Source of the DNA: Hoplostethus atlanticus
Taxonomy: Eukaryota > Chordata > Actinopteri > Trachichthyiformes > Trachichthyidae
Assembly (NCBI GenBank): GCA_034670405.1
Contig: JAXDDX010000013.1
Coordinates: 317,001-381,000, forward strand
Direction of reading: 5' to 3'
DNA: 64,000 nt
Within the stretch, counting starts at the first letter, position 1; every line of letters begins with the position of its first letter. The translations under genes were made by a program, and so were the position numbers. Shown here in pieces: positions 1 to 29,870 of this stretch. A model generated the notes under the pieces. It saw only the letters and a program-made list of their open reading frames with translations. It was not told where the DNA came from and did no database searches.

Positions 1-210
1 ACCCTTGGTGATGGCGGAGGTGCGACCTTCGATCTGTCCCACGGCGTCTCTTAGTGCCGTCAGACTGGTCTGCAGCTGAGCTCGTTTCTCAGTCAACCCA
101 GAGGCCCACTCCTTCAGCTGGCTGACGTCCTGCTCCAAACCCTCCAGTTGGGGCCGGAGACCCCCCTGCTGACCCCCTAGACCCTCCAACATCAGCTGGA
201 CACTCTCACA
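1..210 (-). CDS. ikbip: Alternative terminal coding exon of ikbip, cut by the window edge
   Basis: Reading on the minus strand, a pyrimidine tract ending in CAG at 213-211 is followed by an open frame from 210 to base 1. It begins CESVQLMLEGLGG and continues with LKEWASGLTEKRAQLQTSL, which aligns with the human IKBIP long-isoform region around LKTWSNRITEK-type sequence. The entry phase fits directly onto the donor at 2366 (AAG followed by TGT). Human IKBIP also uses alternative 3' coding exons, so this exon would be spliced instead of 1881-964. The stop codon lies outside the window. The sequence is helical and heptad-like, as in the other isoform. Confidence 0.75.
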
Positions 211-963
211 CTGAAAAAGGACACACATGGAGTGAGAGGTACAACAGCCTTTCCATGTGTTCACACAGGAGGCTTAACTAAAGGGTAAGTCAATAAAGGC
301 AACCATACATTACAAGACATAATGGGAAGGTGTGGGACTATGAGGAAAAAATGAAGCCTGCTGAAAAGATTAGAAATATATGAAGAAACCCTGCAGAGGA
401 AAAGGTCGACATGAAAAAAAACCTGAGAATCAAATTAATTTGAAATAAACACATTTTAATAAAACATTTTTTATTAAAAAGCTGATTTTATTAAATAAAC
501 TCAGTCATGAAACAGTTTATCTGCCTTCGTTAGGTGAAGGTGTATAGGCTGACCATGAAATCAGGTGGAAATGTGTTGCATCGCTTAACAAAAATATTAT
601 GAAGGCTCATGATAAAGTGTAGAAAAGCTGCTCCTTTAACACTTGCTGTGATATTGTTACATAAAAAAACCAAATGGCTGTGGTTGATTGCTTAATATAG
701 AAATTGCTACGCAAAACTAAATGTAACATTACATATAAACCAAACCAATACAATATTTGATTGATTCTTAGATAGTACATATGTAATACAGTACCAATAT
801 GCCTGAATTGTTGGTTACAGTGACTACTACATACAAATAAACGCTCAGATTTTCTGACATTAAACTGAGATACACTATTCACAAAACATTAATACTGAAC
901 TTGAACAGCCTTTTAGAGCTGATGGAAGGACAGGGCCACTCCTTCCCATAGAAAACAATGACA

Positions 964-2798
964 TCACTCGGTGAGGTCATCAGGAAGAGGTTGAGATGGG
1001 TCATCCTGGTCATATATTTCCCACTCCTCCTCCTCCTCTTCTGTCTCATCCTCCTTCCATCCCTCTCCCTCCAGAGTAGCAGAGTCCTCTAAGCTGTTGA
1101 CCCTACTATCCCTTAACACCATGGTGAGTTCACGGACGGCCTCTTGGACCACTGACAACTCGTTCTTCATCTTGAGGATGCTGTTTTGAGTCTGGAGGGT
1201 GTCCATCTCCTGCCTGATCTCAAGGATCTCGTTGAGGGCTTTCAGCATGCTGTCCTCAGTCCCAAACACCTGCAATGTCACCTCCTCCAGTCTCCTCTCC
1301 ACCCCGCTCAGATCCCCGCCCAGCCTCAGGATGGACCGGACTGCCTCCTCCACCTCAGGTAGGTGCGCTTCACACTGCTGTGCCCTGGGAATGTGCTCCT
1401 GGAGCTGGGAGCTGAGCTCAGCTTCCCTCCGGACCAGGCTGCCGACCTGCTCGTCCAGCTTGTGGATCTGCTTGGTGTTCCAGTCCAGCTGGTCCTGGGC
1501 CCGCTTGGCGTCCTCTTCCTCAGTGCGCTCCAGAGCGCGGGCATTCCTCCTGGTGCTGTCCTCCAACTCCTCCAGCCTCTCAGCCAGTGACCGGGCTCTC
1601 CGCTCGGCCTCGTTCACCCCCTCGGTGGCTCCGGCATGAGCCTCCCTTGATTCAACCTTGAGGGCAGCCAGATCAGAGGTGATGGCGGTCAGGCGTCCCT
1701 GCCACGTCTCCGTCACATTGAGAAAGTGGGTGTTGACTGTCTCAAGGTTACGAGAGGCGGAGTTCTCATCGGCTTGCATTGCCATGATAGCAGCGTGGAG
1801 GGTAGTGACGTCCTTTTGGACCCTTGTTGCCAGGGAGACGGTGGAGAGCGCCTCCTGTAGGTCATCCTCAGAGGCGGCAAGCTGCAGCCGCAACACAAAA
1901 CAGGAGGGCTGTTTCTGTGGGAGCTCTACGGTCCTCAGTATTCATACTCAATATATAGGAAGAAAAGCTCATGCACACACAGGCGTAGTCTATAAACGTA
2001 AGTGAACTGCAAAAGAAAGTCATATTTTTGAAGACCAGAGAACAAATGTGATAGGAGATGTAAAAGTGGTTACCATGCAAGAAAGATAATTTGTACTTTT
2101 GGACAACTTATGGAGACTTTCCACTGCCTACACTCATCCCCTAAGCCCGAACCCACACTAACCTTCATTTGTAACCTACCTAATTTACCCAAACATTAAC
2201 AATCCCTAATTCTAACCTCCAACCTACATCTTAACCCTAAAATAAAATGGTGAAACAACCTTTATGTCTTGTCCCGAACACACACACAAACAAAATTCCC
2301 CCCAACCACCCCCAAAAAAGTTCACCATTGAAACCAGGCTTGGTTCCACTATAAATCAAAAGTACCTTTCTAGAAACCTTGAGAACTTCCTCTTCCATGT
2401 CGAACAGTCTTGCAGTCTTCCCGTGTAAAAGCTGGTACTTTTCCTCCATGTCAGAAAACCTTTCACTCTGTTGCAGAACTACCCTGAAACACAGGACACA
2501 AATGAGTATTGACTTGAGTAGACACATTGAAAAAATACTCATCGTGAATTTAATACTTAAGGGTTGTTATATTGACCTACCAGGTTAGAGCTCCACATGC
2601 TGCAAGCGACAACAAGCACAGTACGCTCTTAAGATCCAGTGACGAAGACGCTGCGGCTTTATTCGGTCCAACGTTGTTTCCAGCTGCCGGCTTCACTTTT
2701 TGCGCTTCATCTTTGCAGTTTGCAGCCGACGTTTCGGACAGTTCGTCACTTTGTTTCTGTGACTGAGTCTTCTTTCTCTGCTTTACTTCACTAGGCAT
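964..2798 (-). CDS. ikbip: Inhibitor of NF-kappa-B kinase-interacting protein (IKIP), isoform with local terminal exon
   Basis: Coding exons (minus) 2798-2581, 2483-2366 and 1881-964 have GT-AG borders and join into 417 codons plus stop. The N-terminus MPSEVKQRKK is close to the human IKBIP start. A basic, Ser/Ala-rich region of about 58 residues follows, then a hydrophobic segment (residues about 59-75, across the exon 1/2 junction) expected to be the single ER-membrane anchor, then QQSERFSDMEEKYQLL, which is conserved in the family. The large last exon encodes a long, mostly helical Glu/Arg-rich coiled coil and an acidic C-terminus with a run of seven Glu. Known for the family: p53-inducible ER protein that binds IKK and promotes apoptosis. 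A second terminal exon lies at 1-210, so this is one of at least two isoforms. No homology search was run; the call rests on the N-terminal match and gene structure. Confidence 0.85.
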
Positions 2799-3150
2799 TT
2801 TAACACAGCGGTAGTCTGTGTGGACTTGGCAACGTCCTACCGTGAAGGAATTCAACAGGCCTAGTAGAAAAGCTCTAGCCGGCTAAACGCTACGTTGGAA
2901 AGTAAAATAAGAAACCCCATTCACGAATATATCCATGATTTATGCTACGGAAACTGTAATAATAAATGATAAACTACTGAGTTATGCATAGGTAGCCGCT
3001 ATAACGCCGGGATGTCCCATCCAGATAACGCTGCCCCTTTCCTTGGAAAAATGATGCATTCAAGTGCTCTTCGTAAACTCGTCAATACAAAAGATCATGC
3101 ATACATATGCGTTTGATAGGAAATAACAAAATGGACCCTGTAACAAAAGC
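2799..3150. other. Intergenic gap and probable ikbip promoter
   Basis: No coding exon is visible. The ikbip start is at 2798, so its 5' UTR and promoter must lie here. I saw no convincing TATA box. The arfgap3 transcript reads toward this gap from the right, so the two genes are in the same orientation with a short spacer. Confidence 0.4.
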
Positions 3151-6098
3151 AGTTTTTAGTGAATGCGGTTTTATTTCATACATCAAGCGACACAGAACTA
3201 GTTTGTGCTGTAGTGACAGAACAGGGCCGAAAAGAAAAGAAGAAAATGCGCAACATGTCATTGATGTATTTTATTAGGCAACGTTTTCGTATAATACATT
3301 ACTTTTACCATCAATTGTTGTCAACTTCCAATTCAACAATTCAATCAATTGTTGTCTTTAACGCTCTCCACATGAAATCCCAACATTCTCAGTCTTATTT
3401 ATGGATTTGTTGGGTCGTCCACGGGCACTCCAATCTGAACTGTTTATATTTCCACCAGCACTTGGAAGCCGTAAATGCCTCAGCCACGTAAGCGGCTGCT
3501 CTGAAGACGTCCTAATGTGGACTGGACTGAGCGTTTGTCAAAATGTGCTGGCTGGAGGCTCACATATGACCCAAAGCCCTAAAGTTGCTTCAAGTTTACG
3601 CATTGTTGGAGCATAGCCTATGGCCTTGCAATCACTAGAAATGTAATTCGTGAGAGAAAATGTATATGGAAAGGACATAATATAATGCGAAAGAGCTTAG
3701 GCACAAGCCATTTATTTGGCAAGTGAACAATTTCATTTATCCCAAAAAATAGTTACATTTTCAGTGAGTGTCCAAAATTGTCAAAATTCGATTATCAATA
3801 GCAACCCAAAGCACTAACATTGATTGAACATTGTATGTAGCTATTTATAGCGTAATGTAGCCCACAGTTTCCAATGGAACAATTCTGTCAGCCCATTATT
3901 ATTTATTGGGTCCAGTATCCATATGCTAGTTGGTACTCAGGGCGTGTCTGTCTCCTAATACTACATGGGCCATGCGAACTACACAGACTGCTACTCTTCT
4001 ATGTAAAACCTTACAATATTCAAACGATCAGACAGCGAACAGCAGAAGATATGAGTCAGACTGAACATCTTACAATGACCTCAATGAAGCTCATGTAGAC
4101 AGAGGCAAAGATTCAATTGCGATACAGTACATTCAAGCAAAAACTGCCACGTGCAATTTCTAACAAATTATATGCAAAAAGGGAATTTCATCACTCCATA
4201 ATATTGCACTTAGGGCGCATGAATCCGAGTTCTTTGGACTAAGGCATTCAGTGATGGATTAAACAAATATTTGGTCATTGAATAATGCACTGATGTAAAA
4301 CCTTCAGAATGATAAACTATACCTATTTTTAGTGTTTCATAGTGAACCTCAAAAGAGACTAGTACCCTCTCCTGAGTGCTGGCACAGTGGGAGGATGACC
4401 AATAATCAACCACAAACAGCATAAATATTGGTCAGTTATGTATTTTTCTGTGTGCTCAGGATTTAAAAAGTAGTCCCTTAACTGTGCGCTATTAGCTATC
4501 TGAATTCGTTTTTTCTGGCATCTTGGCAAAACATCTCCACCTTCAACACCTAAATGTTGAATTGCAAGGCTCAGTTACTTCATTCCAAAGCTATGGACAC
4601 CAAGTTGCTTTTATATTGCTTACATGTCAATAGGGAAAAAAATAAATCACAGTATAGCACCACCAGCAGTACTACTTTCCCCACTACTGCCTTTGCTGAT
4701 CATTTCACTGGATTAAAGAATTAAAGATACAACTGCTCTTGGACTAGGACTGGCAGTGTATGACAGCAACAACAGCTTTAAATGAACTCTGAAGCTTTAA
4801 AGGGTTGGTTTACATTCATATTGTATGTAAACAAGGTTGGAAAATGGACATGTACTTCAAGGTACATTGGGGTCTGAAAGCTGCAAAGAGATTACATTGC
4901 ACCTAGCCTAGCCCTCAAGAATCTGCATGTATATGGTATTAAATTATATACAAAGTGGACTCAACCTAGGAGTTCACAGCAGACGTCCTAACACTATTCC
5001 AGAAAATACAGCTGCACAATTCAAACCAACATCAAAGAAGTCTCCCCAAATTATAACCTCATAAATCTATGTGAGGCAACCATACATACCATACTCTTTG
5101 ACTCTTGAGGTCAAAGTGTCTAATAGACAAAGAGATTGAGAATAACACATAGTGCAACTGACCTTTGATGTGAATAGTCACCTTAACGGTTGCTTCTTAT
5201 TACTTAGGATTTGCTAGCTGCTCCATGTCAACTTGCACTTCATAGCTAGAGATAAATGGGCTACAAAAACAAAATCTATAAGTAGAGTGCAAAGCAGTCA
5301 AGTAAAGGAAGATTGACTATTACAGTGAAGCCAATGCCAACCTACATTAAGTTAGGAAATATCAGCGATAATACACTCAACTGAGAAAAGAAACCACTGG
5401 TCCCCTAAGGCCTTTTTGTCATGTTTTGGTCCTCTGAGTGGAAGAGTAGATATAAGTGCACTTTGGGGACAGAAAGGACACTTTCAAACCTATGAGGATG
5501 TGCAAGAAAAAGAAAAAGCATGAGACAACACCACAAGGTGTGTGTGACGGATGGGCTGGAGACTAAGCAAAGAAGTGTAAACCAAATCAATTCCAATAAT
5601 TGCATTTGTCCCTTGCATTTTAGATTTTGACCTATCAAAGCAGAAAGAAAAGGAACAAAAAAGCCAATCCCTCCTTCATTATACTATGATTACAACGGAA
5701 ACCTTCTACTATACCTTTACATTTCTAAATATTCAAACCCCAAGACCTCAAAGCGGACTAAACAATATTCTGCAGTCTAAATATTCTCCATTCTACGATA
5801 CACAAAAATCTTCCTTCAAGATGCCTGCAGGGGGACAGTAAATATTGTGCTTCGGCTGTTGTATGTACATATAGCTACAATATATCCAATCATACAAAAC
5901 TCTGATATAGATGCATACTACTTTTTTAGTTTTTGGGAATTTCTGATGTTGTTGTAGAGCATGTTTGCCAACAGCATTGGTTCGTCTTTCTCCTCCTCCT
6001 TCCTAGATGAGCAGCCACCGCTCATTGGAAAGTTATCCGACTGTTTAACAGAGGACGACGATTGTGGAGGTTGAACCCAGATGGGGATACCCAATAAC
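3151..6098 (-). other. arfgap3: Probable long 3' UTR of arfgap3
   Basis: This stretch follows the arfgap3 stop codon at 6099 and holds no supported coding exon on either strand; the small open frames lack splice context. A minus-strand AATAAA occurs at 3175-3170, which would give a 3' UTR of about 2.9 kb ending roughly 350 bp before ikbip. Other AATAAA-like hexamers occur inside the stretch (for example near 3710), so the true end is uncertain. Confidence 0.4.
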
Positions 6099-11216
<5,118 letters not shown>

Positions 11217-11332
11217 CTTTCTACCTGTTAGAAACACCTGATGGTCAAACTAGCATGAAAATCAGCTGTGGTTTTCCTCATCAACGGCGTAGGAACGACA
11301 CGTCAATAAGAGAACGACGTGGTCCGACTGTC

Positions 11333-11342
11333 ATTGGCCAAT
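11333..11342. promoter_or_regulatory. Palindromic NF-Y (CCAAT) site in the arfgap3 promoter
   Basis: The sequence ATTGGCCAAT is a perfect palindrome carrying a CCAAT box on both strands. It lies 117 bp upstream of the arfgap3 start codon, a normal position for an NF-Y site in a TATA-less housekeeping promoter. Function is inferred from motif and position only. Confidence 0.5.
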
Positions 11343-11689
11343 AGTGACACGTGGATATGTTATTGTATCGCGGCGTTCTTGGTAATGTAGTTTCCAGTAT
11401 CGCTTAGTGGCAACCTTCAAGCGTCTGCAACGCTGTGGATTAGTAGAATGTGTCTGCAAATTTTATCAAGTTAAAAGGAATAATTTTAATGCCAGTTTGA
11501 GTGCAATATAAGAGGAATTTTGCAGCTGAAATAAACGTGAAAACTGTAGCTCTGTCAGAATATAGGTCTACCTGACTAGGATGAAAATATCAATACATCT
11601 ACAGCTGGATTTAAGACTTAAAAAAGCTCTATTTAACTGTATTCAAGACCTTGTTACTTGTACTATGTGATGGACAAGACAAAAAGATC

Positions 11690-13580
11690 TATTTTCCATT
11701 AAATTCATTTATTATGTTGTGGAACAACATTTACAAACTGAATTGTGCAAGTGTAGCTGTTGCTGTGTTCTGTAGACAGCACGCCCTGAAAACATGGCAA
11801 ATCCTCTCCTTCCTCACTATATAACAGACAATTCATTTTTTTCTTCCTCTCCTGCTGCAGTGAAAGGAAATAGTTATATTCCCAATGATCATCACCAGTA
11901 CGCAACTGATGAATGGAATTGGAGCAAACACATATGAAAGAGCCTGCAATGCAACTCCCCAAGAGGGCAAGCCTACAAAATAGTCGATGATCAAGACTTA
12001 TGTGTTATAGTTATGAAAATTCATGCCATAGCTTCCAAGAGACAATTTAGGAACAACAACGTTTACCAATTAGTCAGATCGTATTTGTTGATTAATTCAA
12101 TATTGAGTATGGCCCTCTGTAAAAGAGAAAAATAATCCTATTTACAAATATAACAAAATAATAGATTCATGGGACATTTGCCATAAAACATTCAATTACT
12201 GTACAAACTGATTCTCAATCACAGCATTCTAACAAGAGGAGAACAAAAGCACTTGCGGCATCATAAATTAACAGTCTTCAATTTCCACCTCTCACCTGAT
12301 CTCAATGCTTAATTTGTTCATAGGTTCTATGCTATGTACATGCAGGCATAAACACAGCCCTGTGAAATACCATATTGGCTGTGGTTTTATTGCTTAAATT
12401 TGTAATATATTTTCAAGAAGGAAGCACTAAAATATTCTCCCATAACTTGGCATTTGTCATCAAGTGAGAGAACGAAAACGTGGAGCTTCAAGTGAGAACC
12501 TTTTTGAAAAACATTCAGTGTTAAACAAAAAATAGGAAAATGAAGAATGAAGAATTACAATTTACAAATCGAAAGAGGGTGAAGTGATTTGTGTGAAAGG
12601 ATTAAGCACAGTTGTTCTGGGAGTTGTTCAGTGTTGCAAAAAACATCAGCAAAACTTAACAATCAATAGGTGAGCCAATACAATCAGTGAGTGTACATTC
12701 AATTGCCAGTGACTAGAGGCAACCTACCCATTGTGAACAGATGAACCAGAACGTTTTTAGGATAAGGCTCTAATGGTCTCAATCATTCATATATATATAT
12801 ATATAACCAGAACAGAAACAATATGAATGGAAAATTAAAAATACAGGAAGGAATGGCAGACCTATCCAATTAATAGATTAAAAGTAAGTTAAATCTGACA
12901 CTAATTTCACTATCAGGGCCTATTTTGACCAAAATTAATATCAAAAGTTTGAATAATAAACATTTATAGATGGAGTTTTCTGCCTACGAGAATCCAAAAC
13001 AGTAATGGTTTCAGACCTCATAATAGCTAGTGGTGGTTATAAAGAGGGGCATCTCCCCTGATGAATCCACACTGGGTTGCATGTTTATGTTGCAGGTATC
13101 ATGTAACATTGCAAGAGGATTTGTCAGACAGTCATCCCAGTGTTTCTTTTAAACAATATATAAATCCATACATAGATTTCATTTTGAGTCCTACATACTT
13201 AAATAGCTTTTGTTTTTTGTAACAGCATAAATGGGATTCTAAAACATTACAGCGACAGCTATCTTTTCTCTGAGATTAATGTGAATCTTGGAATCACCTG
13301 GAAACTTTGGATTCAGGGTGTATTGGATGTGATTGATTCCTGCTTTTGTACTTCGTTTCCAGGAGGGTCAACCTGTTGACAGCAAGCAACAACATCTGAA
13401 GTGGTCCTTTAATAATCTGCAACCAGTCTTATCTGTCCTCCTCCAATCCAAGTCCAGTCTTCACCAGAAGGGGGGCACAGGTAGAAATGGGTTGAAAATA
13501 AGGCCAAGCCTTCCCTCTATTCAGCCACACCATAATTTCTCCACACCCCACGTTCTTCTTCTTTCTTCACGTCAAATGTA
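11690..13580 (-). other. pacsin2: Probable 3' UTR of pacsin2
   Basis: AT-rich, non-coding sequence follows the pacsin2 stop codon at 13581. A minus-strand AATAAA at 11713-11708 would end the transcript near 11.69 kb, giving a 3' UTR of about 1.9 kb and placing the pacsin2 end about 470 bp from the arfgap3 start codon. A short (AT)n tract lies near 12787-12803. No supported coding exon is present. Confidence 0.5.
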
Positions 13581-25068
<11,488 letters not shown>

Positions 25069-26826
25069 CGCTGCTGCCCTGTTACCCTCAGTGTGTAGGG
25101 CCTGGAAAAACACACATACAAAAAGTGTTAGTTACAGAGCATGATTAACACAGCCACTCAACTCCTAGCCAAACGCTGACTGAAGTGATCAATTGTAAGA
25201 CTGTCCCGTTGGAACTTTCACAAGGCAGTCCTGGAAATCAACACTGCTGCAACTTTTACCCAATGCCTGCTTCTATCAGTTCAGTGGGTTTTACTGGGAT
25301 GACATTTGCCATGTGTTGCCAAAGCACAAATTGATCAAAATCTAGACACTTCAGGCTAACAACATGTATTACACTTATTCTCTGTCACCCTTGGTCATGA
25401 GATGAGTCTCTCTCTCACTCACAGGTTGCTCACTTGCTTTTACTGTCGCCAGGCCTGAACGTTGAGTCACATGGTAGAGACAGCTGGGACTTGTGCGCAC
25501 ACACACACACACAAACACAAACACATGCACACGCATGAATGCACGCACAACACACACACACAATAGTTCTGCATGTACTGTGAAACCAACAACTGAAAGT
25601 AAACAACATCAAGTCAACGTTGTCATTATTCTGTCACTATAATATTTCTCACAGCAGAGACTACTGCAATGGATCAGACAAAGATAAGAGGGTGAAAACT
25701 GTGAGCAAGAAACAAATAATTTAGGAGAGCGAAAAAGGGAGAGGCAGGCGTGTATGTGATCTGATTTGATAATCTAGGAAGCAGGTGGGTGTTTTCATCC
25801 ATTTCCATAACTGCATCGCCCTCAACTCAAGACACACTGAAACCACTGTGCTGGCTGGCATACATCGCCTTGGCTTACTGTGTTTGTGTGTGTGCGTATG
25901 AGAGAGAGAAAACAAGTGTCAAGAGGCACACAGAGGGGAGCTTCCGTTTCTTTTGGACGGGTACGACAGACAGTCCTCTGTTACTCTCCTCTCCCCCTCC
26001 TCATGTCCATCATTTCAAACAGCCCAAACAGCCCTTCTCTCTATTCACCCTCTCATTCCTCTCCTCCATCCTCTTCCTCCTTCAGCCTGTCTTCTAATCC
26101 TGCAGCGAACCCCTCCTCTCTCTACACTGTGACTGAGCTGTTTCTTTTAGTTGAGTGCGACACAGAGAAGATGAGGGCTATTGGTGTGTGTGTGTGTGTG
26201 TGTGTTGATAGTTAGTGGCCCATGCCCTCCAGGGCAGGACATAGACAGAGGGGAGTATTGTGGTCACCATTGACCAGGATGGCAGTTGGACAACTCTCCC
26301 TTTACTGTGTTTATAGTGTAGTGCTTTCTGTAAAGAACATATCCATACCAATGCAAAATGCATTCGTAATCAAGATGGTCAAACACAGCCACACACAAGT
26401 CCATGCATGCACACAAACAAATGCTATTTGAAAAAACAGACTATTTTGTTCACATTTTACTCCCACAGCTCATGAATGTTACTGTCATGAACGAAAGTTT
26501 AGGAACTCCTTGTGCAATTTGGTGAGTTTTCACCATGCAATCCTTATTTGATCAAAATTTCCTTTTTCTCAACTTACATAAAGTAACTATATTTACCAAT
26601 TTCATACGTATTTAGAGGAAATTGTGTTCTCTTGGGAGATTTTAAATAATTTTGAACTGAAAAAAAACAAACGTAAACTTCGACCACACACATGGCAGGG
26701 GAGTTTTCTGTGGTTTCAGACCCTCATAGGTATTGATATTAATGTGCTGTGGGATTTCTTAATACTCATAGAGAGACAATCCATCAAAGTGATGAGAGTG
26801 AGTGAAATCAATAGCCTAACTCTGCC

Positions 26827-26828
<2 letters not shown>

Positions 26829-26879
<51 letters not shown>
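26829..26879. repeat. (TG)n microsatellite
   Basis: About 25 uninterrupted TG units in the pacsin2 5' intron region, followed by alternating purine/pyrimidine sequence (GCATACACGCACACGC) with Z-DNA potential. Confidence 0.95.
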
Positions 26880-26880
<1 letters not shown>

Positions 26881-28429
26881 ATACACGCACACGCATGCAA
26901 GTGAATGGTGTTGAATAGGCGTTCTCTAGCTTCTTGAACAGCTACAACAGAAAGAAAAGATGGCGGCGTGCTTTCACTCTGACACACAGTGTTGATACAC
27001 CATTTCCACAAGAAACACACAGAAGCTTATTTGTGAGCATGATAATCATAGATTATCCACACCAGTCTTTTCCTCTTTCCCCGTCTCCTTTTCCTACCAG
27101 CTGTCCATATTTTTCATTCAGCAATCACTGGTGCAGCACAAGAGAGGGACACAGAGAGAGACCAAGGTGAGAGCCACAAATATCTACTCTAAAAATGGCA
27201 ACACGCCTTTAGACAGCAAACGCTGAGTAGAAACCTCCACTGACAATATTACCACAGCAGCATAAAATACATGATGAACTGATGATAAACTCAGCGCAAA
27301 CATTTCCTGCCTTGCAACACGCCAATGTAGACATCTAACCTTGGCACAGTGTTGATCTTGAAGCCTTCAGTTTTCTATTAAAGTTTAAAATGACACACAA
27401 GGATGCTGGACAATATCTTAGACCTAATGCTTGCACAAGACACAAACACTAATTGAAACAAACTAATGGGAATTCCTTTGACAGAAGAGCTCTTTTCCAG
27501 CTCTGGTGTAATCGACAAGAGGAACAAACATCTGCACACCCTTGGCTCTGTAGGACATAGGGACTGTGTTGAACAATTCAAGATTCAAGAAGTTTGAACG
27601 TTGCTTGACCCAGAACTACAAACAATGCTGTTGGCTTGACTAAGCTGCGGTCTGAAGTCCACTTACTCTGTCACTCTACAGGATAACACTGGTAAATCAA
27701 ACATTGTGTGCTGCTATGCACAGCCGAAAACACACGGGAAGAAGAAATATTATGTCAAGAAGGTAAGTTGGAGAAATAGTTACTATCTAGTATCTAGGAT
27801 TGTTCATCTAAATATGAAGTGACAGATACATACACTCTGCATGACAGCGTAGCCACAATCCCTCATGCTGCCACCACACATATTTTTAGCAATGCTACAC
27901 AAACACTTCATTTTTGCCAAAATGTGGTTTAATGAGGTGCCTTACATTTCAGCCTTAGTGATTGTGTAATCAAATAGTGATATCCACTAAAGTCTGATAA
28001 GCAAATGTACCAAGCATGCTGGAATTCAACAGTTATGACTCCAGCCTTAAGATAAAGCTGACATGACCATTACCCACACCTTGGCATGCTGAGAAAAGCC
28101 AGGTATCGCAAAGCAAGCTCCCACACTGGCTGTACTTAGAAGTGTCAGTTAAATGTTTTGACAGGTGTTTAATTGCAAAGAAAATGGCAGAATAAGGTCA
28201 TATAATAAATAACAAGTTATAATAAAATCAACAATTTGTTGCTTTTAATATGGGTGAATCACGACTCAGAGAACAGCTGGGAGAAGTGAAAGATGACCTA
28301 GTCGGCTATTGAAAGCACATGAACAGTATTACGTTGCCGTCTGCTGTTGGAAGTGAGAAGGCCTGAGTCATGTCTAAGCAGCAGACATATGAGACACTAG
28401 TGACCTTTACAGCAGCTCACTTTATGGAC

Positions 28430-28640
28430 TGGACATTGTCATGCTGAAACAGGAAAGGGCATTTCCCAAACTGTTGCCACAAAGTTGAAAGCACAGAATC
28501 ATGTAGAATGTCATTGTATGCTGAAGTGTTAAGATTTCCCCTCACTGGAACTAAGGGGCCCGAACCATGAAAAACAGCCCCCGACCATTATTCCATGATA
28601 TACATTTGAAGTGTCCTCATACTTTTGGCCATGTAGTGTA
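28430..28640. mobile_element. Degenerate DNA-transposon fragment
   Basis: The block ends with ACTTTTGGCCATGTAGTGTA, resembling a terminal sequence (GGCCAAAAGTATGTGGACAC, inverted) widespread in teleost genomes. Its interior (CATGCTGAAACAGGAAAGGG, then CTGGAACTAAGGGGCC) recalls a transposase-coding region seen in many fish copies. It has no open frame. Family assignment is from memory and uncertain. Confidence 0.5.
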
Positions 28641-29802
28641 CATTATTTTGGAGCAACAGTTTCATTTTTAGCTGTTATCTCAGACTCCACTCCTTTGGTG
28701 GCGATAGCTCAGCTTTGATAAACACGATAGGCCTTTTGACCACACCCGCTCTCTCCACTGGCTTTACAGTGATGGACGGACGCTGTTAAACCAGCCCCAA
28801 CGAGTCAAGGCAGATGTGTGGGTGCATTTCGGATATCAAAACATAACACAGAATGAACTCAATAAAGCCACCTCGTTTGCCGTATTTGTCAGACAAATTC
28901 CAAGTACTACAGTAACACGACAAACTTACAGACTCACCTGACTAGACGTCACTTGGACGTTGCTAAATGTGCGGATGTGCAGTCACAACTGCCGTCACCT
29001 GCCGTCTAGTGCAGTCCGTGCACAGAAAACAACAGTCTGCGGCACTGTTCATCTGCATGGACTTACGCCCACAAACACACATTGTGTTTAAACACTTTTG
29101 ACTAGCTTACATTATTTTCAAAACCAGCACACAGTCTGTGTGTGAGAGGAAATTCAATATACTCAAGGTTTAAATTTTTTGATCACATGTAATATTTTTG
29201 TTCTCTATTCTACAGCAGTCAAGTGTAAAAAAATGGATCAAGAATCAATTTTAAATCTAATCCTGACCTCCAGAATTTAAATTGAATTGGGAGATTGCCC
29301 ACCCCCATTATTCTTCTAGCTGTTGGGGCAATCTTACAGCGAAATAAATGTAAAGGAAACACTGCCTCGTGTACATACTCTTGCACGTGAGAGCCCAATA
29401 TAATATGCACTCAGATTCAAGAATATACTCTTTCCAGAATGACACCTTCCCACCATCGATCATCATACTGCCTATTCATGCATGGATGATTGTTCTCGGA
29501 GTACTTCAGGGGTGTCAGAGAGAAGAGACAGTGTCATGGATGGAGCAGATGACAGGACAGCAGAGTAAGAGGAAACACAGAACAATACAGTACACATAAC
29601 TGAGATCATCCAGAGCTGACAGGCACAGGCATGCCTGGACTAATGCTGTGTGAGTTTGAAAAAAACAAACACCAGAGAGAGCAAGCATATGAACTTCTGT
29701 GGGACTGTTAGACACCACACAGATGTCATAAATCACTTATATTTGTGCCTATGACCCATAGGGAGGATTGTGTTTGTGTGCAATGGGAGGTCACAAATAC
29801 AG

Positions 29803-29870
29803 TTTTACTTAACCTTTATTGAAAAGGCAAGGCAGGCAAGTCAGTTAAAAACACATTTTAATCCACCGTG
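29803..29870. mobile_element. Interspersed repeat fragment of salmonid/pike type
   Basis: ACTTAACCTTTATTGAAAAG followed by GGCAGGCAAGTCAGTTAAAA resembles the end of a repeat very common in salmonid and pike genomes (consensus recalled as TTTATTTAACTAGGCAAGTC). The copy is diverged. It is a weak lineage hint only. Confidence 0.4.

Noticed and set aside
1199..2005. Long plus-strand open frames opposite ikbip exon 3
   Set aside because: They mirror the coding bias of the minus-strand coiled coil and have no homology or splice context of their own.
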